From assembly GCA_030695025.1 (NCBI GenBank), contig JAUYTX010000049.1, forward strand, positions 1-47,220: 47,220 nucleotides of DNA. The letters are read 5' to 3'. Below are positions 16,727 to 24,924 of this stretch, piece by piece (the first letter of the stretch is position 1; the number at the start of each line of letters is the position of its first letter). This DNA is from Bacteroidales bacterium (GTDB lineage: Bacteria; Bacteroidota; Bacteroidia; Bacteroidales; UBA932). Under the pieces are notes generated by a model. That model worked only from the letters and a program-made list of their open reading frames with translations, had not been told where the DNA came from and made no database searches. The position numbers and the translations under genes are program-made.

Positions 16727-18238
16727 TTAATTCCCGATTCTTTTAAAAGCAGCTCCAAGTGAAGCGGCGATATCCCCGGCGATAATTGAATTTTCACCTT
16801 TAGTCTCAAGAGCAATATCTCCCGCAAGCCCGTGAATAAATACCCCTGCAATGGCGGCAACTTTTGAAGAGTATCCCTGTGAAATCAGAGCGAGAATGGT
16901 GCCTGTCAGGACATCGCCGCTTCCTGCGGTTGCCATTCCTGGATTTCCTGTTGAGTTAAAAAAGATATTGCCATCCGGAGTTGCAACCGATGTGTGAGCC
17001 CCCTTAAGAACAACCACAATGTTATGTTTCTTCGAAAATTCAGACTGTTTCATTACAGCATCATAGGAGTTTTTCGTTTCACCTGCAATTCGGGCAAATT
17101 CGCCCGGATGAGGAGTTATTACAGAGCCTTCCGGTATAAGGTCAATAAGATCTCTTTCTGAAGCAATAATATTCAGGGCATCAGCATCAATAACCATTGG
17201 CTTTTTACTGGCCTTTAACAATTTCCTGAGACCATCTGCTGATTCAGGAGATTTGCCAATACCCGGACCAACTGCAATAGCACTGTAATCTTCAGTATTT
17301 TCAACTCCGGTAAAGATAGACTCTGACCAGTCAACCGAACATATTGCCTCAGGCACCGAAATCTGTAAAATCTGGTACAACAATTTTGGAATGTGTACTG
17401 TTAAAAGCCCTGCTCCTGACCTCATTGCCCCTTTTGCTGCAAGGACAGCCGCTCCGCCCATTCCGTAAGAGCCTGCAATCAGAAGAGAGTGCCCAAAATT
17501 TCCTTTATGTGAAAATTTATCTCTTGGTTTTAGCTCTTTTCTAATCAGCTCCTCTGTCAGCATGAAAAAATTGGTATCTGTCTTTTCGATTATCTCACTA
17601 TGGAGACCAATTGGCAGCACATCCCATTTGCCAATATATGGGGATGCCTCTTTAAAAAACATGCAGAGTTTGGGAAATTCAAATGTAAGGGTGTTATTTG
17701 CCCATATAATTGAATTTTTTCCCGGGCTGACATTCTCCTCTGAGAGAAGACCGGAAGGCAAATCAATTGATATAACCCTTGCTCCCGAACTGTTAATTTT
17801 TTCAATTATAGGGCAATAGATTCCCTCTGCGCAACGATTCAGCCCGATTCCGAAAATACCCTCTACAACAATTGCATCTGATGGAATTTCGGGAATATCT
17901 TCCTCCTTTTCAATCTCTTTGACATGCACACTGCCAAAGAGATAAGCCTCTCCCAGCAGCTCTTTTCTTGATTCGGATTTTAAATTCCTGTTTTTTATCA
18001 GAAAGAGTTTGCAGTTAAAATCCCTTGCAGCTAGTATGGATGTAAGTGCAATAGCGTCATTCCCGTTGTTCCCGGGACCTGCAAATACAAATATCTCCTG
18101 TTTTTTATTAACCTCCGTTTTAAGCCATTCATATAACTTTCTGGCTGCTCTTTTAATAAGGGCTGTTTCACTAACTGGCTCATTGATAATTGTAAAACTA
18201 TCAATGAGAGCTATCTGAGATGAAGTGAAAATTTTCAT
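16727..18238 (-). CDS. nnr: Bifunctional NAD(P)H-hydrate epimerase / ADP-dependent dehydratase
   Basis: This 503-residue cytoplasmic repair enzyme converts damaged NADHX/NADPHX back to NAD(P)H. The N-terminal epimerase (YjeF_N) spans about residues 1-210 and has the FAGPGNNGNDAIAL motif. The C-terminal ribokinase-like dehydratase spans about 225-500 with ITPHPGEFARI, VVLKGAHT and TAGSGDVLTGT. The length and domain order are normal for the fused form found in many bacteria. It starts one base after the stop of the exported unknown at 18240, a sign of translational coupling. Confidence 0.95.
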   Translation of the reverse strand: MKIFTSSQIALIDSFTIINEPVSETALIKRAARKLYEWLKTEVNKKQEIFVFAGPGNNGNDAIALTSILAARDFNCKLFLIKNRNLKSESRKELLGEAYLFGSVHVKEIEKEEDIPEIPSDAIVVEGIFGIGLNRCAEGIYCPIIEKINSSGARVISIDLPSGLLSEENVSPGKNSIIWANNTLTFEFPKLCMFFKEASPYIGKWDVLPIGLHSEIIEKTDTNFFMLTEELIRKELKPRDKFSHKGNFGHSLLIAGSYGMGGAAVLAAKGAMRSGAGLLTVHIPKLLYQILQISVPEAICSVDWSESIFTGVENTEDYSAIAVGPGIGKSPESADGLRKLLKASKKPMVIDADALNIIASERDLIDLIPEGSVITPHPGEFARIAGETKNSYDAVMKQSEFSKKHNIVVVLKGAHTSVATPDGNIFFNSTGNPGMATAGSGDVLTGTILALISQGYSSKVAAIAGVFIHGLAGDIALETKGENSIIAGDIAASLGAAFKRIGN

Positions 18239-18239
18239 T

Positions 18240-18842
18240 CTATTGTTTGGAGAGCCAATCGTTGTACTCCATTACGATCATCTCAATATCTGAATATTTG
18301 AGCTCTCGGCTAACAATTTTTTCAACCAATTGAGGATAGAGGAAGAAGTATGCACTCATGTCTCTTCTGAAATTAATCATTGCGGGCACTTTTAAGACTC
18401 CGTCCTTTTCCAGAATATACCTCTCTTTCTCTGTAGTAAAGGAGTCAGACATAAACTCCTTTTCGTCATAAAACATCTTATAAAGATTGACATTTCCACT
18501 AGTCAGCTGAAGAACAAAAAAGTTCTTTCTCTTGCCCAGAAATAAGTTTGACCCCTCTCTGTTTTTCAGGGAGACCATTTTGAAAACCTTTCCGTTGCTT
18601 TCGAATTCAAACCATTCAGCATCTCCGGGGCTAAGTCTGCCCTTCGTTCCATTTTCATCAATGTACTTCACGCCTCTCTGAATTAGCTTAAAGTTAGGAG
18701 TTTTGCTGAAGAGATTATATGGAATCTTCAGCTCTGCATGAATTTTTTGATCTTTAACAACAATTGTTCCTCTCTCCATTTTAGCCTCAAGAGTAATTGC
18801 AGAAAACAGAATAAGTAAGATAACCAGCAGATTTTTCTTCAT
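18240..18842 (-). CDS. Exported protein of unknown function
   Basis: This 200-residue protein has a clear signal peptide (MKKNLLVILLILFSAITLEA, cleavage after EAK or LEA). The mature part is a mix of beta-strands and helices with many Lys, Phe and Glu residues and no motif I recognise. It ends in a short helix (YSDIEMIVMEYNDWLSKQ). The gene sits 33 bases after the histidine kinase and ends one base before nnr, so it is probably part of the same transcript. It could be a periplasmic structural or sensor-associated protein; nothing in the sequence decides. Confidence 0.75.
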   Translation of the reverse strand: MKKNLLVILLILFSAITLEAKMERGTIVVKDQKIHAELKIPYNLFSKTPNFKLIQRGVKYIDENGTKGRLSPGDAEWFEFESNGKVFKMVSLKNREGSNLFLGKRKNFFVLQLTSGNVNLYKMFYDEKEFMSDSFTTEKERYILEKDGVLKVPAMINFRRDMSAYFFLYPQLVEKIVSRELKYSDIEMIVMEYNDWLSKQ

Positions 18843-18875
18843 AAAGTTTAATTTTTACAGTCGTGAACCGTAAAA

Positions 18876-19817
18876 TTAATCAAAATTCTCCTTTGCAGGT
18901 ATTCTGAAAGTGAATTTTGAGCCTAAACCCTCCTTAGATTCAACGGTAATATTTCCCCCAAGCATCTCGATATATGCTTTTGAAATTGAAAGTCCAAGAC
19001 CAATTCCTTCATGTGCTCTGGATAATCTAACGTCAGCCTGAACAAATCGTTCAAAAATACTCTCGATTCTCTCCTCAGGAATTCCAATACCATCATCTTT
19101 AACAGAGAATCGGTAGTATCCCTTTTCCAGAGAAACACCAATCTCGATTATCCCATCAGCACTGTATTTGATGGCATTTTTTAACAAATGTGTCAGCACA
19201 GATACAAGTTTTTCTTTATCTGTATAAACATTGCTCTTGTCTTGAGGAGCTCTCTCTGAAATTCTGAATAGCAATCCCTTCTCATTTGCAACAGACATAT
19301 AAACAGAGTGTAAGTGTTCAACAAGTTCGTTAACGTCTGTTAGAGTATAGTAAGTTGTTATCTGGCCTGTGTCAAGCTTAGAGATAGCTACAATATCATT
19401 TATCAGTAAAAGCATTCTCTCCCCGCTCTTCTCTATAATCTCCAGATACTCTTTTTGCTGTTCTCCGGTAAGTTCCGGATTTTTAAGAAGTTCCGAAAAG
19501 CCAAGAATTGCATTCATCGGTGTTCTAACCTCGTGACTTACATTTGCAAGGAAGGCTGTTTTAAGGCGGTCGCTCTCTATTGCTTTAGCCTCTGCCTCTC
19601 TTAGCCTTTTGAGGTACCCTTTTAAAAACAAAAAGAAAAGAACGCCTGTAAATACAACATAAAACCATCCTTTGTATGTTTGCATCTTTGACAAGACCTC
19701 TTTGTCATCTGTAAAGCCCTCAACAATATTATCCGAAAAAAGAATCCAAAGACATCCAATAATCAAATAGGCGGCAGTTATGCCGTGCTCAAATCTTAAT
19801 TTTAATATTTTACCCAT
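18876..19817 (-). CDS. Membrane histidine kinase without a partner regulator
   Basis: This 313-residue kinase has two membrane helices (about 14-33 and 51-68) joined by a short loop, so it has almost no extracytoplasmic sensor. The HisKA domain carries the phospho-acceptor His near residue 95 in NVSHEVRTPMNAILGF. The HATPase domain shows the N-box (HLLKNAIKYS), DDGIGIPEERIESIFERF and GIGLGLSISKAYIEMLGG. No receiver domain is fused and no response regulator gene is adjacent. It heads the minus-strand run that ends with the Lnb-like gene. The 19818-19944 spacer to the divergent DCC gene is AT-rich without a convincing promoter box. Confidence 0.92.
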   Translation of the reverse strand: MGKILKLRFEHGITAAYLIIGCLWILFSDNIVEGFTDDKEVLSKMQTYKGWFYVVFTGVLFFLFLKGYLKRLREAEAKAIESDRLKTAFLANVSHEVRTPMNAILGFSELLKNPELTGEQQKEYLEIIEKSGERMLLLINDIVAISKLDTGQITTYYTLTDVNELVEHLHSVYMSVANEKGLLFRISERAPQDKSNVYTDKEKLVSVLTHLLKNAIKYSADGIIEIGVSLEKGYYRFSVKDDGIGIPEERIESIFERFVQADVRLSRAHEGIGLGLSISKAYIEMLGGNITVESKEGLGSKFTFRIPAKENFD

Positions 19818-19944
19818 ATGAAAGTATTTAAGAAATGGGTGCCATGCTCTTTGGGAACTTTATGCAATTTAATAAAAACAAAGCACATTATTAGTATACC
19901 TTTCCATAAACAATTGACAACAATTATGGTTTATATAATAACCT

Positions 19945-20289
19945 ATGAAGCATTCGGTAGTGATATACGACCATAAATGTGCAATATGCACAGCAACAGT
20001 AGCTTTTCTTAAAAAAAGAGAAAGATTATCTTGTTTGGTATATGTTCCCTATGACAAGGCTGAAGGCAAAGAAATTTTGAAAACATACTCTCTTGATTTT
20101 TCTGCAGAACAATACATAGTGTTCATAAAAGAGCAGAAGGTTTTTGTAAAGTCAGGTGCTGTTCTCGAAATTCTGAAAGAGGCCGGAGGTTTGTGGAGCG
20201 CACTCTATGTCTTTATAATTGTTCCTGCCCCCCTCAGAGATTTTGTTTATAACTTTATTGCTAAGAACAGATATATTTTAAAACGATGA
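19945..20289 (+). CDS. DCC-family (DUF393) thiol protein
   Basis: This 114-residue protein of the thiol-disulfide oxidoreductase DCC family carries CAIC (Cys12, Cys15) right after YDHK, where the family usually has YDGxCxxC. The C-terminal signature VYNFIAKNRYILK is also typical. The family name comes from the DxxCxxC motif; here the Gly of that motif is replaced, and the biochemical role of the family is poorly defined. The stop codon overlaps the pdxH start as ATGA, so the two are translationally coupled. Confidence 0.82.
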   Translation: MKHSVVIYDHKCAICTATVAFLKKRERLSCLVYVPYDKAEGKEILKTYSLDFSAEQYIVFIKEQKVFVKSGAVLEILKEAGGLWSALYVFIIVPAPLRDFVYNFIAKNRYILKR

Positions 20290-20954
20290 ATAAAAAAGAG
20301 TTGCATAAAATGAGAAAGGAGTATTCTCCTAAACCACTGGATATATATAATTTATCTCCTGATCCATTTACTCAATTCGGGTTTTGGTTTTCAGAAGCAG
20401 AGGAGCAGTTAATTGCAAATCCATCAGAGTTATCTGAGGCAAATGCAATGGTTTTAAGTACCGCCACAAAAGATGGGATACCCTCATCAAGAATGGTTTT
20501 GCTTAAATGTTTCTCCCCGGATGGATTTGTATTTTTCACGAACTATAACAGTAGAAAAGGAGAAGAGATTGACGAAAACAAAATGGTTTCACTGCTCTTT
20601 TTCTGGCACAACAGCATGAGACAGGTCAGAATTGAGGGAGCTGCTACTAAAATTTCCATGACAGAGTCTGATCTCTATTTTAACTCCAGGCCTCGTGAAA
20701 GCCAGGCCTCCTCTGCATTGTCTTTACAGAGTAAAACTCTTGATAATAAGCAAAAATTCGATTCTGATGTAAACCATCTTGCAACAACCGGAAAACCAAT
20801 TAAACGTCCCGAAAACTGGGGTGGCTACGTTGTCACTCCCTATTATTTTGAATTCTGGCAGGGTGGCATAGGTCGCTCTCATGACCGAATTATATATTCA
20901 ATTGACACAAACAGCAGTGAAAAGCATTGGAATATGCTAAGACTGTACCCATAA
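20286..20954 (+). CDS. pdxH: Pyridoxamine/pyridoxine 5'-phosphate oxidase
   Basis: This 222-residue cytoplasmic FMN enzyme makes pyridoxal 5'-phosphate from pyridoxine or pyridoxamine phosphate, using oxygen. Length and motifs fit: ATKDGIPSSRMVLLK, FFTNYNSRKGEEI, FFWHNSMRQVRIEG, SRPRESQASSALSLQS and the C-terminal EFWQGG...SHDRIIY...RLYP. The ATG overlaps the stop of the DCC gene by 4 bases. An oxygen-dependent enzyme hints that the organism meets at least some oxygen, though many anaerobes also carry the gene. Confidence 0.94.
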   Translation: MNKKELHKMRKEYSPKPLDIYNLSPDPFTQFGFWFSEAEEQLIANPSELSEANAMVLSTATKDGIPSSRMVLLKCFSPDGFVFFTNYNSRKGEEIDENKMVSLLFFWHNSMRQVRIEGAATKISMTESDLYFNSRPRESQASSALSLQSKTLDNKQKFDSDVNHLATTGKPIKRPENWGGYVVTPYYFEFWQGGIGRSHDRIIYSIDTNSSEKHWNMLRLYP

Positions 20955-21011
20955 ATTAACCTCCTTAATCACTCTCTGAAAATATTCGTACATTTAAATC
21001 TGAATTTGACC

Positions 21012-21019
21012 TATTTTTG
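21012..21019 (+). promoter_or_regulatory. Possible -7 box for the kinase-activator operon
   Basis: TATTTTTG fits TAnnTTTG and lies 22 bases before the GTG start at 21042. No clear -33 box is seen. The gene begins a new block after pdxH. Confidence 0.3.
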
Positions 21020-21041
21020 AATCCAAATTCAAATTAGTATT

Positions 21042-22541
21042 GTGTTTTTAAAACCTTTTTTCAATTATCGTATATTTATCTGGGTCCTTCTTATTCTTGC
21101 AATAATGATGGGAGGAGTGTTCCTTGTTATTGCATACTCTTACAACCTTCAAAAAGAGACCGAGAGGTATATTGAGTGGTCCAGAAGCAGTGTAAGCGAA
21201 GCCAAAGAGATGGAAAACGAACTTACTGCAATCAAAGGACTAACATTTACTCTTTTGGTAAATAAGTCGGGAATCTGGATTGACTCTCTAAGAAATAGGC
21301 AAACAAAATTTATTTATCATCTTGAAAGAGCCCGAATAAGGGCAAATACACCAGAAAAGGCTCAATTGATCGGGCAAGTTTCTGCACTCTTCTCAAATCA
21401 CGAACAAAACATTCTCAAAGCTGTATCATTTATTAAAACAGAAGAACTTAGCAAAGCAAATGCCCTTTTAGTCCATTCTGCACAAGAGCTTCTTGTTACG
21501 ATTCAGCAGAAGAGCAATGAATTTATCACAATTAATCAGAGTGTCCAGGCAATTCACGAAAGGGAACTCTCAAGAACAAACGAAATAATCTTAAGAATTT
21601 TAATCTCCCTTGGAATTGGTGGGATTGTCACCGGACTACTCCTTAGCTGGCTGATATCCAGATTGCTTTTTGGCCCGCTTAACCAATTAATACTCACAAT
21701 ACGAAGTGTTTCGGGAGATGAAGTGTTTGAACAGCTTAAGTTACATCACGGAGGAGAGCTTGATGAGCTTGATAAAAGAATTAAGGTCCTGATTGAAAAA
21801 ATTAACCGAGCTAATTCTGATCTATCCAAAAACAAAGAACTACTGCAATATTCAAATAAATTTGCAACTCTAGGCAAAATTGCACCCACAATTGCCCATG
21901 AAATTAGGAATCCATTAGCTGCTATTAAGATGCTGGTTTATTCCATCAGAGAGGGAAAAGAGGTTTCGCCCTCTATCAAGGAGGATCTGGACATAATAAC
22001 CAGCGAAATAGACAGAATGGAGAACTTTACAAAAGATTTTCTAAAATTCGCCAAACCTGCCGATCCGGTATTTACACGAGTTAACCCTACTGACTCCCTC
22101 TCAGAGGTTATCCCCCTTTTAAAGCCCCGGATTGAGAAAAACAATATAACTCTGGCCAATTACACTCATAAAAGTAAATCTTTTGTAATGGCCGACTCCG
22201 GTCACCTCAAACAGGTTTATATGAACATAATATTAAATGCTGTTGAGGTTATGCCTGACGGAGGAACATTAGCCATATCATTTGAAAATGTTTTGCTGGA
22301 TGAAGGTGATAACAAAAGAGAATATATTCGCATCGATTTTGAGGACTCGGGAAATGGGATCCCTGACGCTATTATGAAGTCCCTGTTTGAACCTTTTATA
22401 AGAGGAAGTGATATGGGAGTCGGCCTTGGGCTTTCAATTTCGCAAGGGATTGCCAATTCCCATGGTGGAATTATTAATGCCGAAAACAAGTCAGATTCAA
22501 AAGGTGCAATTTTTCATTTTTATCTTCCGTTGATTAACTAA
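21042..22541 (+). CDS. HAMP sensor histidine kinase of the envelope module
   Basis: This 499-residue kinase has a membrane helix at about 10-32 and a helical periplasmic domain at about 33-180 of the four-helix-bundle type. A second membrane helix follows at about 184-206, then HAMP, a HisKA domain with phospho-acceptor near His285 (TIAHEIRNPLAAIK), and HATPase (NIILNAVEVMPDGG, GVGLGLSISQG). The Q-to-AHEIRNPL style is typical of NtrB-like kinases that pair with NtrC-type regulators, and such a regulator follows 10 bases downstream. The start is GTG at 21042; it is the only start that keeps the whole first helix. The stimulus is unknown and is inferred to be envelope-related from the neighbours. 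Confidence 0.92.
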   Translation: MFLKPFFNYRIFIWVLLILAIMMGGVFLVIAYSYNLQKETERYIEWSRSSVSEAKEMENELTAIKGLTFTLLVNKSGIWIDSLRNRQTKFIYHLERARIRANTPEKAQLIGQVSALFSNHEQNILKAVSFIKTEELSKANALLVHSAQELLVTIQQKSNEFITINQSVQAIHERELSRTNEIILRILISLGIGGIVTGLLLSWLISRLLFGPLNQLILTIRSVSGDEVFEQLKLHHGGELDELDKRIKVLIEKINRANSDLSKNKELLQYSNKFATLGKIAPTIAHEIRNPLAAIKMLVYSIREGKEVSPSIKEDLDIITSEIDRMENFTKDFLKFAKPADPVFTRVNPTDSLSEVIPLLKPRIEKNNITLANYTHKSKSFVMADSGHLKQVYMNIILNAVEVMPDGGTLAISFENVLLDEGDNKREYIRIDFEDSGNGIPDAIMKSLFEPFIRGSDMGVGLGLSISQGIANSHGGIINAENKSDSKGAIFHFYLPLIN

Positions 22542-22551
22542 AAAATTCAAT

Positions 22552-23958
22552 ATGTTCAAGTTACTGGTAATTGATGATGAACAAAGTGTAAGGTACTCTT
22601 TTAAGAAACTTCTTAACACCAAAGAGTACTCGATATCCGAAGCTTCAAATGCCGAAGAGGCAATTATTGCCTTCCGGAAAGAGCCTCCTCATCTGGTAAT
22701 TCTAGACATTGAAATGCCCGGAAGAGATGGCATCCAGGTTCTGAAAGAGTTAAAGCAGATCTCTCCAAAAACACCTGTTATAATTATCACTGCATACGGA
22801 TCCGGAGACCGGGTAATAAAAGCAATGAAGTACGGTGCATACGAATACATCGAGAAACCTTTTGACATCCCCCACTTTATGAAGGTAATCGAAGAGGCTT
22901 TAAATACTGTTACTCTCAGCATTCCTGAAGAGCCTGATAGTCCTGAAAAGAAAAAACAGATTGCAGCAAAAATAGGCGATATTATTGTTGGAGAAAGTAC
23001 TGCTATCAAAGAGGTATTTAAACTAATAGGCAAAGTAGCCACAAGTGATGCAAGCATTTTAATAACAGGAGAGAGCGGAACCGGAAAAGAGCTAGTAGCA
23101 AGGGCTATTCACAAATACAGCAACAGAGCAGATAAACCGTTTATTGCAATCAACTGCGCGGCCATTCCGGAGGCACTGCTGGAGAGTGAGCTGTTTGGCT
23201 ATGAGAAGGGCTCATTTACCGGGGCAGACAGACAAAAAACAGGTAAATTCGAAGAGGCTCACCAAGGGACTCTTTTCCTTGATGAAATTGGTGACATGAG
23301 CCTCTCGCTTCAGGCAAAGGTTTTAAGAGTTTTACAAGAGGGAACCTTTGAGAGGTTAGGAAGTTCAAAGATAATCAGAGTCAATGCCAGGCTTGTTGCT
23401 GCGACAAACAGAAATTTGGAGAATGACATTATTAGTAAATTGTTTAGGGAAGACCTCTACTACCGCCTTAAAGTAGTCACAATATCCCTTCCTCCTTTGA
23501 GAATGCGCAGAGAGGACATTCCTCTTCTAGCAAAGCATTTTCTATTGAAATACTCTAAAGAGAATGGCGGAAACGCTATAACTCTTCACCCGGATTCAAT
23601 AAAGCGATTATGTGATTACACATGGCCGGGGAATATACGAGAGTTGGAGAATGTTATAAAAAGAGCCATCATTCTGACTAAAGGTTCTGTGATTGGCCCT
23701 GAATTACTTTTTGAAGAAACCGAGCTATCTGCTGCTTCTAATAAACCGGATTCGATAAGACTTAATACATATCTGAATCAGGAGATAATTTCCAAAGAGG
23801 GAGAGATTTTTAAGCTTGCCAGCGAAGAGTTTGAGAAAGACCTATTGAAGTGGGCTCTGGCAAAAACCGGAGGAAATCAACTTAAAGCCGCAAAAATACT
23901 AGGAATTTCAAGAGTTATGCTCCACGAAAGAATAGAAAAATACGGTCTAAAGGGGTAA
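22552..23958 (+). CDS. NtrC-family sigma-54 activator, first copy
   Basis: This 468-residue regulator has a receiver domain (phospho-acceptor Asp near 52 in VILDIEMPG), an AAA+ domain with Walker A GESGTGKE, the sigma-54 contact loop as GSFTGA (GAFTGA with Ser for Ala) and Walker B LFLDEIGD. A Fis-type helix-turn-helix closes the protein (LKAAKILGISRVMLHERI). It is the evident partner of the kinase 10 bases upstream. A sigma-54-like promoter lies 189 bases downstream of its stop, in front of the lipoprotein gene, so that gene is the likeliest target. Confidence 0.94.
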   Translation: MFKLLVIDDEQSVRYSFKKLLNTKEYSISEASNAEEAIIAFRKEPPHLVILDIEMPGRDGIQVLKELKQISPKTPVIIITAYGSGDRVIKAMKYGAYEYIEKPFDIPHFMKVIEEALNTVTLSIPEEPDSPEKKKQIAAKIGDIIVGESTAIKEVFKLIGKVATSDASILITGESGTGKELVARAIHKYSNRADKPFIAINCAAIPEALLESELFGYEKGSFTGADRQKTGKFEEAHQGTLFLDEIGDMSLSLQAKVLRVLQEGTFERLGSSKIIRVNARLVAATNRNLENDIISKLFREDLYYRLKVVTISLPPLRMRREDIPLLAKHFLLKYSKENGGNAITLHPDSIKRLCDYTWPGNIRELENVIKRAIILTKGSVIGPELLFEETELSAASNKPDSIRLNTYLNQEIISKEGEIFKLASEEFEKDLLKWALAKTGGNQLKAAKILGISRVMLHERIEKYGLKG

Positions 23959-23959
23959 A

Positions 23960-23980
23960 TGTGTAAACTTTGTTTGCACA
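23960..23980. promoter_or_regulatory. 21-bp near-perfect palindrome, candidate activator site
   Basis: TGTG-T-AAAC-TTT-GTTT-G-CACA is symmetric except at one pair. It begins two bases after the activator stop codon and lies about 170 bases upstream of the sigma-54-like promoter at 24147, a normal distance for an NtrC-type upstream activating site. A further TGTACA stands at 23993-23998. The binding protein is an inference. Confidence 0.4.
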
Positions 23981-24146
23981 CTGCAAAAAAACTGTACACT
24001 ATTTCGTTTTAAAATTTTCATTAAATTCTTCAACTTCCTATTAGTCTGGCAGTTAGAAATAATAAAAGAGTTTTTCAAAATTTTCTAAAAAATCACACAA
24101 GCAGAATAACAGCTGCAACTCTCTCATATTTTGTTACTTATACGAT

Positions 24147-24163
24147 TTGGCACAATAATTGAC
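24147..24163 (+). promoter_or_regulatory. Sigma-54-like promoter of the helical lipoprotein gene
   Basis: TTGGCAC-AATAA-TTGAC fits the -24/-12 pattern with exact spacing. The -24 box is perfect; the -12 box has GA in place of GC. Transcription would begin near 24174, about 57 bases before ATG at 24231. It follows directly on a gene for a sigma-54 activator. The spacer 23981-24146 shows no other clear feature. Confidence 0.55.
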
Positions 24164-24230
24164 ATTATTAATTTAGAATAAAAATGTCAAATCACAGTTC
24201 ACATAAATAACAAACAAAAAATTGAAAAAA

Positions 24231-24830
24231 ATGAAAAAAATTCTATTCCAGATTTTTGCAGTAGTGCTTTTTGTAGCACTTGCCACTAGCTGCTCAAAAC
24301 CACCACAAGCTGAATTAGATGCAGCTAAAGCAGCTGTTGAATCAGCAAAAGTAATGGAAACTAACCGTTATCTTGCAGACGAATTTGTAGCCCTTGAAGA
24401 CTCATTGAACGCAGCTAATGTTGCTATCGAAGCTCAGAAGTCAAAAATGTTCCTTTCACGCGATTACAAATCAATCAAAGAAAAACTTACAGTTATTGCC
24501 ACAGATGTTGAGGCTCTTAAAGCAAGAACAGAAGAGCGTAAAGCTCAGGTTCGCACAGAGGTTCAGGACACACTTGTAGTTCTTGTAGCACTGATTGACG
24601 AAGACAAAGCTCTGCTTGCAAAAGCTCCAAAAGGAAAAGAGGGTAAAGCTGCTCTTGAAGCAATTCAAAACGACATTACCGTTCTTGAAGCATCGGTTAG
24701 CGAAATTAACACACTTATTGCCAATGGCGATTACCTGACAGCTCAGGACAAAACAACTGCATCCAAGGTTAAAGCCGAAGCAATCAAAGTAGAACTTACT
24801 ACAGCAATATCAAAAACAAGAAGAAGGTAA
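24231..24830 (+). CDS. Helical lipoprotein of the envelope module
   Basis: This 199-residue lipoprotein has its lipobox at ATSC (Cys21). The mature protein is almost all helix, rich in Ala, Lys and Glu, and ends in SKTRRR. No acidic export tag follows Cys, so it probably faces the periplasm. Residues about 23-105 match the N-terminal periplasmic part of the L,D-transpeptidase at 24925: KPP, then Ala/Lys helices, Y-x-x-DE, and F-x-RDY at equal spacing. It might be an envelope spacer comparable in role to Braun's lipoprotein, but the C-terminal residue is Arg and not Lys, so the Lpp-type link is not predicted. I start at ATG 24231; a TTG at 24222 also lies in frame. It has its own terminator. 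Confidence 0.82.
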   Translation: MKKILFQIFAVVLFVALATSCSKPPQAELDAAKAAVESAKVMETNRYLADEFVALEDSLNAANVAIEAQKSKMFLSRDYKSIKEKLTVIATDVEALKARTEERKAQVRTEVQDTLVVLVALIDEDKALLAKAPKGKEGKAALEAIQNDITVLEASVSEINTLIANGDYLTAQDKTTASKVKAEAIKVELTTAISKTRRR

Positions 24831-24878
24831 TTGTTGAGTTTTTTATTAAATTCACAAATTGTATTTGCAATTATTTTT

Positions 24879-24909
24879 AAAGCCCTTAATTAACTTAAGG
24901 GCTTTATTT
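24879..24909 (+). terminator. Terminator after the helical lipoprotein gene
   Basis: An 11-bp stem (AAAGCCCTTAA with TTAAGGGCTTT, loop TTAAC) ends in ATTTT. It separates the lipoprotein from the transpeptidase start 20 bases later. If only partly effective, it would make the lipoprotein much more abundant than the enzymes downstream. Confidence 0.8.
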
Positions 24910-24924
24910 TAAAATAGAGACTGT

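Noticed and set aside
19838-19853. Possible minus-strand sigma-54 site (TGGCACCC) before the kinase at 18876
   Set aside because: The -24 half is good but the -12 half has no TTGC or similar at the right distance.
19914-19940. TTGACA and TATAAT upstream of the DCC gene
   Set aside because: The spacing is 14 bases, too short for a sigma-70 promoter, and Bacteroidota use a different consensus.
24222-24230. TTG start nine bases upstream for the helical lipoprotein
   Set aside because: The ATG at 24231 gives a normal MKK signal peptide; the same reasoning rejects TTG starts at 26068, 31600, 43468, 45606 and 47101.
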